Of a stretch of 8,262 bases of DNA, positions 5,359 to 8,262 are shown one piece after another. The stretch is from positions 1 through 8,262 of the forward strand of contig CAKQWG010000141.1 in the NCBI GenBank assembly GCA_934278005.1. The letters run 5' to 3'. The stretch comes from an uncultured Pirellulaceae bacterium (GTDB taxonomy: Bacteria; Planctomycetota; Planctomycetia; Pirellulales; Pirellulaceae). How positions within the stretch are numbered: position 1 is the stretch's first letter; each line of letters opens with the position of its first letter. Made by a program: the position numbers and the translations under genes. The notes beneath the pieces were generated by a model, which saw only the letters and a list, made by a program, of their open reading frames with translations, was not told the DNA's origin and did not search any database.

Positions 5359-7251
5359 ATGAGCACGCTCGTAATCTGTTTCGGCTCGCTGGCTGTATTG
5401 TTCATTGCCTACTTCACCTACGGCCGCTGGTTAAGTGTCAAACTGTTCGAACTCTCGGCCGATGCGCCGGTGCCCAGCCGCGCCCTGCGCGATGACAACG
5501 ACTTTGTTCCAACGCCCAAGAGCGTAGTCTTCGGACATCACTTCACCAGTATCGCTGGAACCGGCCCGATCGTCGGACCCGCCATCGCGGTCTTCTGGGG
5601 ATGGCTCCCTGCGCTGCTGTGGGTGGTCATCGGCGCCATCCTCATCGGTGGCGTGCACGATTTGGCTACGCTAATCATCTCCGTTCGCAACCGAGGGCAA
5701 ACCATTGGCGAAATTGCCGGCCGGATGATCTCACCGCGTGCTAAGCTGCTGTTTCTAACTGTGTTGGCATTGGCGTTGTGGATCGTACTGGCGATTTTTG
5801 GATTGGTTATCGCCAACATCTTCGCGTTGTACCCTGAGAGTGTGCTCTCGGTGTGGATAGCCATGCCGGTAGCGGTCGCTATCGGCTGGTGGACTTATCG
5901 CGGCGGCAGAACACTGCTGATCCCCTCACTGCTATCCTTGGTAACGCTCTACGCGGCGGTCGTCATCGGTGTGTACTACTTGCCCATCGACTTGATCCAG
6001 TGGCTGCCCGCAGGCAGCGCCGATGGGCTGTGGAATCCAATCGTGATCTGGACGCTGTTGCTGCTGGCCTATTGCTTTGCGGCCTCGATCCTGCCCGTCT
6101 GGCTGCTTTTGCAACCCCGCGATCTGGTCAACAGCCAACAACTGTACGTGGCCTTGGCACTCCTGGTTGCAGGCGTCCTGGTCGCCAGCTTGACCGGTGA
6201 GGCCGATCTGTGGGCATCGGCCGAGCCGATCTCGTCGACCATTCCCGCCGACGCGCCACCCATACTTCCATTTCTGTTTGTGACCATCGCTTGCGGTGCC
6301 TGCAGCGGCTTTCACTGCTTGGTCAGTTCAGGAACCAGCAGCAAGCAGGTCTCCAGCGAACGCGATGCGCAGGTAGTCGGTTACGGGGCTATGCTGCTTG
6401 AGTCAGCTCTAGCTGTGATCGTCATCTTGGCCTGCACTGCAGGCGTCGGAATGGGCGCCCTGCAAAAGACCGGCACAGCGGCCACAGCGGCTTCTACGGC
6501 CCTCCAGGGCGTCGCCGTCGGCAGCACGACTCTAGACTACCAGCGCGTCTTAGGTAGCGATGGGCAGCCGCTCAAGGGCCGACAAGCTTGGCGGAGCTAC
6601 TATCGATCGGGAGACGATGGTGGATGGAACAAACAGAATTTGCAGAAAAACTTAGCAGCCTTTATCGAAGGCGGCGCCAATTTCCTGTCAGCCATCGGTA
6701 TTCCGCTCAAGCTGGGTGTTGGCATCATGGCCGTGCTCGTTGCCAGCTTCGCTGCCACCACGCTCGATACGGCCACCCGCCTGCAACGCTACGTGATCCA
6801 AGAGCTCGGACACAGCTTACATCTCCCCATCCAGAACAAATATGTCGCCACGTCGCTGGCCGTTGGCGTAGGTGGCGCTGTGGCTATCTTTGCCGGAGAT
6901 AAACCGGGCAGCGGCGGACTGATGCTGTGGCCGCTGTTCGGCGCCACGAATCAACTCCTGGCCGGGCTGGCGATGATGGTCGCCGCCTTCTACCTCTGGC
7001 GACGCAATAAGACCATCGCCTTTCTAGCCATCCCAACGCTGCTGATGATGCTGATCCCCGGCTGGGCCATGACCTACGACTTGGTCGTGAACTGGATTCC
7101 GCAAGGGAAAATTCTGCTCAGTAGCTTTGGCATCGGCATTCTGGTTCTACAGGCCTGGATGTTTATCGAAGCCGCCTTAGTCTGGCGGCGGGCCCAGGGT
7201 GTGCTTGAACCGCAATTAGAACCGCTGCCTATCGCAGTGGCAAATAACTGA
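5359..7251 (+). CDS. cstA: CstA/BtsT-family carbon starvation transporter
   Basis: A 630-residue polytopic inner-membrane protein of the CstA family. E. coli relatives import pyruvate (BtsT, CstA) or are linked to peptide uptake during carbon starvation; the substrate here is inferred from the family. Typical motifs run in order: GHHFTSIAGTGPIVGPAIAV (59-78), GGVHDLATLIISVRNRGQTIGEIAG (97-121), LLQPRDLVNSQ (250-260), ITIACGACSGFH-like VTIACGACSGFH (308-319) with LVSSGTSSKQ after it, FAATTLDTATRLQRYVIQEL (464-483) and LWPLFGATNQLLAGLA (523-538). It is somewhat shorter than E. coli CstA (701). A hydrophilic loop at about 390-432 (LDYQRVLGSDGQPLKGRQAW and on) separates the two groups of membrane segments. 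The ATG at 5359 starts directly at TM1; no Shine-Dalgarno site is visible. The gene is divergent from the SLC1 carrier and convergent with the pseudouridine synthase gene, so it is probably transcribed alone from the promoter just upstream. Confidence 0.95.
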   Translation: MSTLVICFGSLAVLFIAYFTYGRWLSVKLFELSADAPVPSRALRDDNDFVPTPKSVVFGHHFTSIAGTGPIVGPAIAVFWGWLPALLWVVIGAILIGGVHDLATLIISVRNRGQTIGEIAGRMISPRAKLLFLTVLALALWIVLAIFGLVIANIFALYPESVLSVWIAMPVAVAIGWWTYRGGRTLLIPSLLSLVTLYAAVVIGVYYLPIDLIQWLPAGSADGLWNPIVIWTLLLLAYCFAASILPVWLLLQPRDLVNSQQLYVALALLVAGVLVASLTGEADLWASAEPISSTIPADAPPILPFLFVTIACGACSGFHCLVSSGTSSKQVSSERDAQVVGYGAMLLESALAVIVILACTAGVGMGALQKTGTAATAASTALQGVAVGSTTLDYQRVLGSDGQPLKGRQAWRSYYRSGDDGGWNKQNLQKNLAAFIEGGANFLSAIGIPLKLGVGIMAVLVASFAATTLDTATRLQRYVIQELGHSLHLPIQNKYVATSLAVGVGGAVAIFAGDKPGSGGLMLWPLFGATNQLLAGLAMMVAAFYLWRRNKTIAFLAIPTLLMMLIPGWAMTYDLVVNWIPQGKILLSSFGIGILVLQAWMFIEAALVWRRAQGVLEPQLEPLPIAVANN

Positions 7252-7279
7252 GCTGTCGCAGTGGCAAGATGTTCTTTAC
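7232..7279. repeat. 12-bp direct repeat straddling the cstA stop codon
   Basis: TCGCAGTGGCAA occurs at 7232-7243, in the last codons of cstA, and again at 7256-7267, 24 bp later in the gap between the convergent genes. The second halves of the 24-bp units differ. No terminator hairpin with a T-tract is seen in the 24-bp gap between the two stop codons. Confidence 0.7.
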
Positions 7280-8226
7280 GCCAAGCCGGCGATGCACTCC
7301 AGCAATTCAGTCGGTAGCTGCTGCCAGCTAGCCGGAACGGGCGCAACGAACCGCAGCGACTTGGCTGTCTGCGGATGCCGAAATTCCAGCGACCAGGCAT
7401 GGAGCGCGATGGGTGGATGCCCGTGAGCTTCATCTGCTCGGCTACCATCAGCAACAGCCGCCTGGCCGACATGCGGCACACTATCCAGCACAGCCTCCTC
7501 AGTCGAGCTTGCCACAGCAGGATCATCGCTTGAGATCGTCTGGTCCGCGTCGCTGCCAGCGGACTGCGGCAGTGCCAGAGTAGGCCTCCACGGTAATGTT
7601 GCGCCGTAGCTGGCATCGCCCACCACGGGCAAACCTCGTGCGGCTGCCTGTACGCGGATTTGATGCATCCGCCCCGTTTCTAATTGAACCTTCAATAAAC
7701 TCTGAGTAGCGACACCATCTGCTGCTACGCGACATAAGCAATCCACAAGCGCTATGGCCAACTTGGCTCCTTCAGCGTCTGAGCTAACAACTTCTGCTCG
7801 AGGCAGATCAGGAATTTTGCGCACGTAGTCTTCCCACCGCTGCGTCGCCGGCAGTGTAGCGCTGCGCTGACGCTCTTGTGCAGCGCTGCCATCGCTCTGG
7901 TGACCACAAGCCGCACTCGCACTGGCAAGGACACCTTCGACAACGGCCAAGTAGTGCTTGATCACTTTGCGACTTTGAAACTGCTGGCCGAAACGTTTGA
8001 GCGCGCGTTGGTTACGAGCGATCAACATGATGCCTGAGGTACCGCGATCCAAGCGATGTGGCAGTCCCACAAACGGCTCGCCCGGATGCTGGTCGCGAGC
8101 TTTGAGCTGCGCTATCAAACGCGCTTGCAAACTATCGATGCCAGGTGGCGCTTGACTGAAGAGAGCTGCCGGTTTGTTGACCAGCAGAAAGTGCGGTTCT
8201 TCGTAGACGATCGGAATCGGTTGCAT
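7276..8226 (-). CDS. RluA-family RNA pseudouridine synthase
   Basis: A 316-residue cytoplasmic enzyme expected to convert uridine to pseudouridine in rRNA or tRNA. It has the family opening IVYEEPHFLLVNKPA (6-20), the catalytic motif HRLDRGTSG (57-65) with nucleophile D60, KHYLAVVEG (90-98), LLKVQLETGRMHQIRVQ (177-193), VGDASYGA (202-209) and IALHAWSLEFRHP (273-285). No S4 domain precedes the catalytic domain, which fits the RluA/RluC-like short forms, but the exact RNA target cannot be assigned. Two stretches are longer than usual: about 100-128 (Ala/Ser/Gln-rich) and 210-271 (Asp/Ser/Ala-rich, low complexity). Both core motifs flanking them are intact, so the enzyme should be functional. 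The ATG at 8226 places the family opening correctly; no Shine-Dalgarno site is visible, and an A8 run (T8 on the coding strand) lies only ten bases upstream. The gene is convergent with cstA. Confidence 0.93.
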   Translation of the reverse strand: MQPIPIVYEEPHFLLVNKPAALFSQAPPGIDSLQARLIAQLKARDQHPGEPFVGLPHRLDRGTSGIMLIARNQRALKRFGQQFQSRKVIKHYLAVVEGVLASASAACGHQSDGSAAQERQRSATLPATQRWEDYVRKIPDLPRAEVVSSDAEGAKLAIALVDCLCRVAADGVATQSLLKVQLETGRMHQIRVQAAARGLPVVGDASYGATLPWRPTLALPQSAGSDADQTISSDDPAVASSTEEAVLDSVPHVGQAAVADGSRADEAHGHPPIALHAWSLEFRHPQTAKSLRFVAPVPASWQQLPTELLECIAGLA

Positions 8227-8236
8227 GTATAGTGAT

Positions 8237-8262
8237 AAAAAAAACGAGGAGCCCCGGCCACG
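8237..8262 (-). terminator. Possible intrinsic terminator at the window edge
   Basis: On the minus strand CGTGG-CCGGGGCT-CCTCG can fold with four pairs and one T-T mismatch and runs directly into eight T residues. It would end a minus-strand gene lying beyond 8262. The stem may be longer than the window shows. It sits only ten bases before the pseudouridine synthase ATG, which makes the interpretation doubtful. Confidence 0.3.

Noticed and set aside
7074..7616. Long minus-strand open frame of 180 codons overlapping the cstA end and the pseudouridine synthase gene
   Set aside because: It lies across two well-supported genes in other frames, and its translation shows no family motifs or membrane pattern.

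Overview
The window reads as chromosomal DNA from a moderately GC-rich bacterium, most likely a planctomycete of the Rhodopirellula/Pirellula type. The inference rests on three things: the form of the FabI-like reductase ([28 protein letters not shown]), short intergenic tandem repeats, and genes that mostly stand alone with weak or absent Shine-Dalgarno sites. This is recognition from memory, not a search. I see no phage, transposase, CRISPR array, tRNA or rRNA. The six main genes all look intact.

Layout: (1) 1-152, four copies of a 37-bp repeat, each able to fold into the same bulged hairpin. (2) 219-1025 (+), FabI-type enoyl-ACP reductase. (3) 1023-1134, a 14-bp tandem repeat that begins with that gene's stop codon. 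(4) 1163-1939 (+), TatD-family metal-dependent hydrolase. (5) 1966-3420 (-), NhaD-type Na+/H+ antiporter with a duplicated histidine-rich tail, convergent with tatD. (6) 3562-5061 (-), SLC1/DAACS Na+-coupled acidic amino acid carrier with an extra loop domain after TM1, upstream of nhaD on the same strand. (7) 5062-5358, divergent promoter region. (8) 5359-7251 (+), CstA/BtsT-family carbon starvation (pyruvate or peptide) transporter. (9) 7276-8226 (-), RluA-family pseudouridine synthase, convergent with cstA.

The middle of the window is a cluster of three secondary carriers. The SLC1 carrier would bring glutamate or aspartate in with Na+ (and probably H+), NhaD would expel Na+ against H+, and CstA would take up pyruvate-like or peptide nutrients. 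Joint function in Na+-coupled nutrient uptake is plausible for the carrier/nhaD pair, but it is inferred only from adjacency. The flanking genes (fatty acid synthesis, TatD, RNA modification) are ordinary housekeeping functions.

I do not see a clear new multi-gene system. The most unusual signals are the hairpin repeat array, the repeat fused to a stop codon, the FabI-like enzyme lacking one of the two active-site tyrosines, the added loop in the SLC1 carrier, and the His-rich tail of NhaD.
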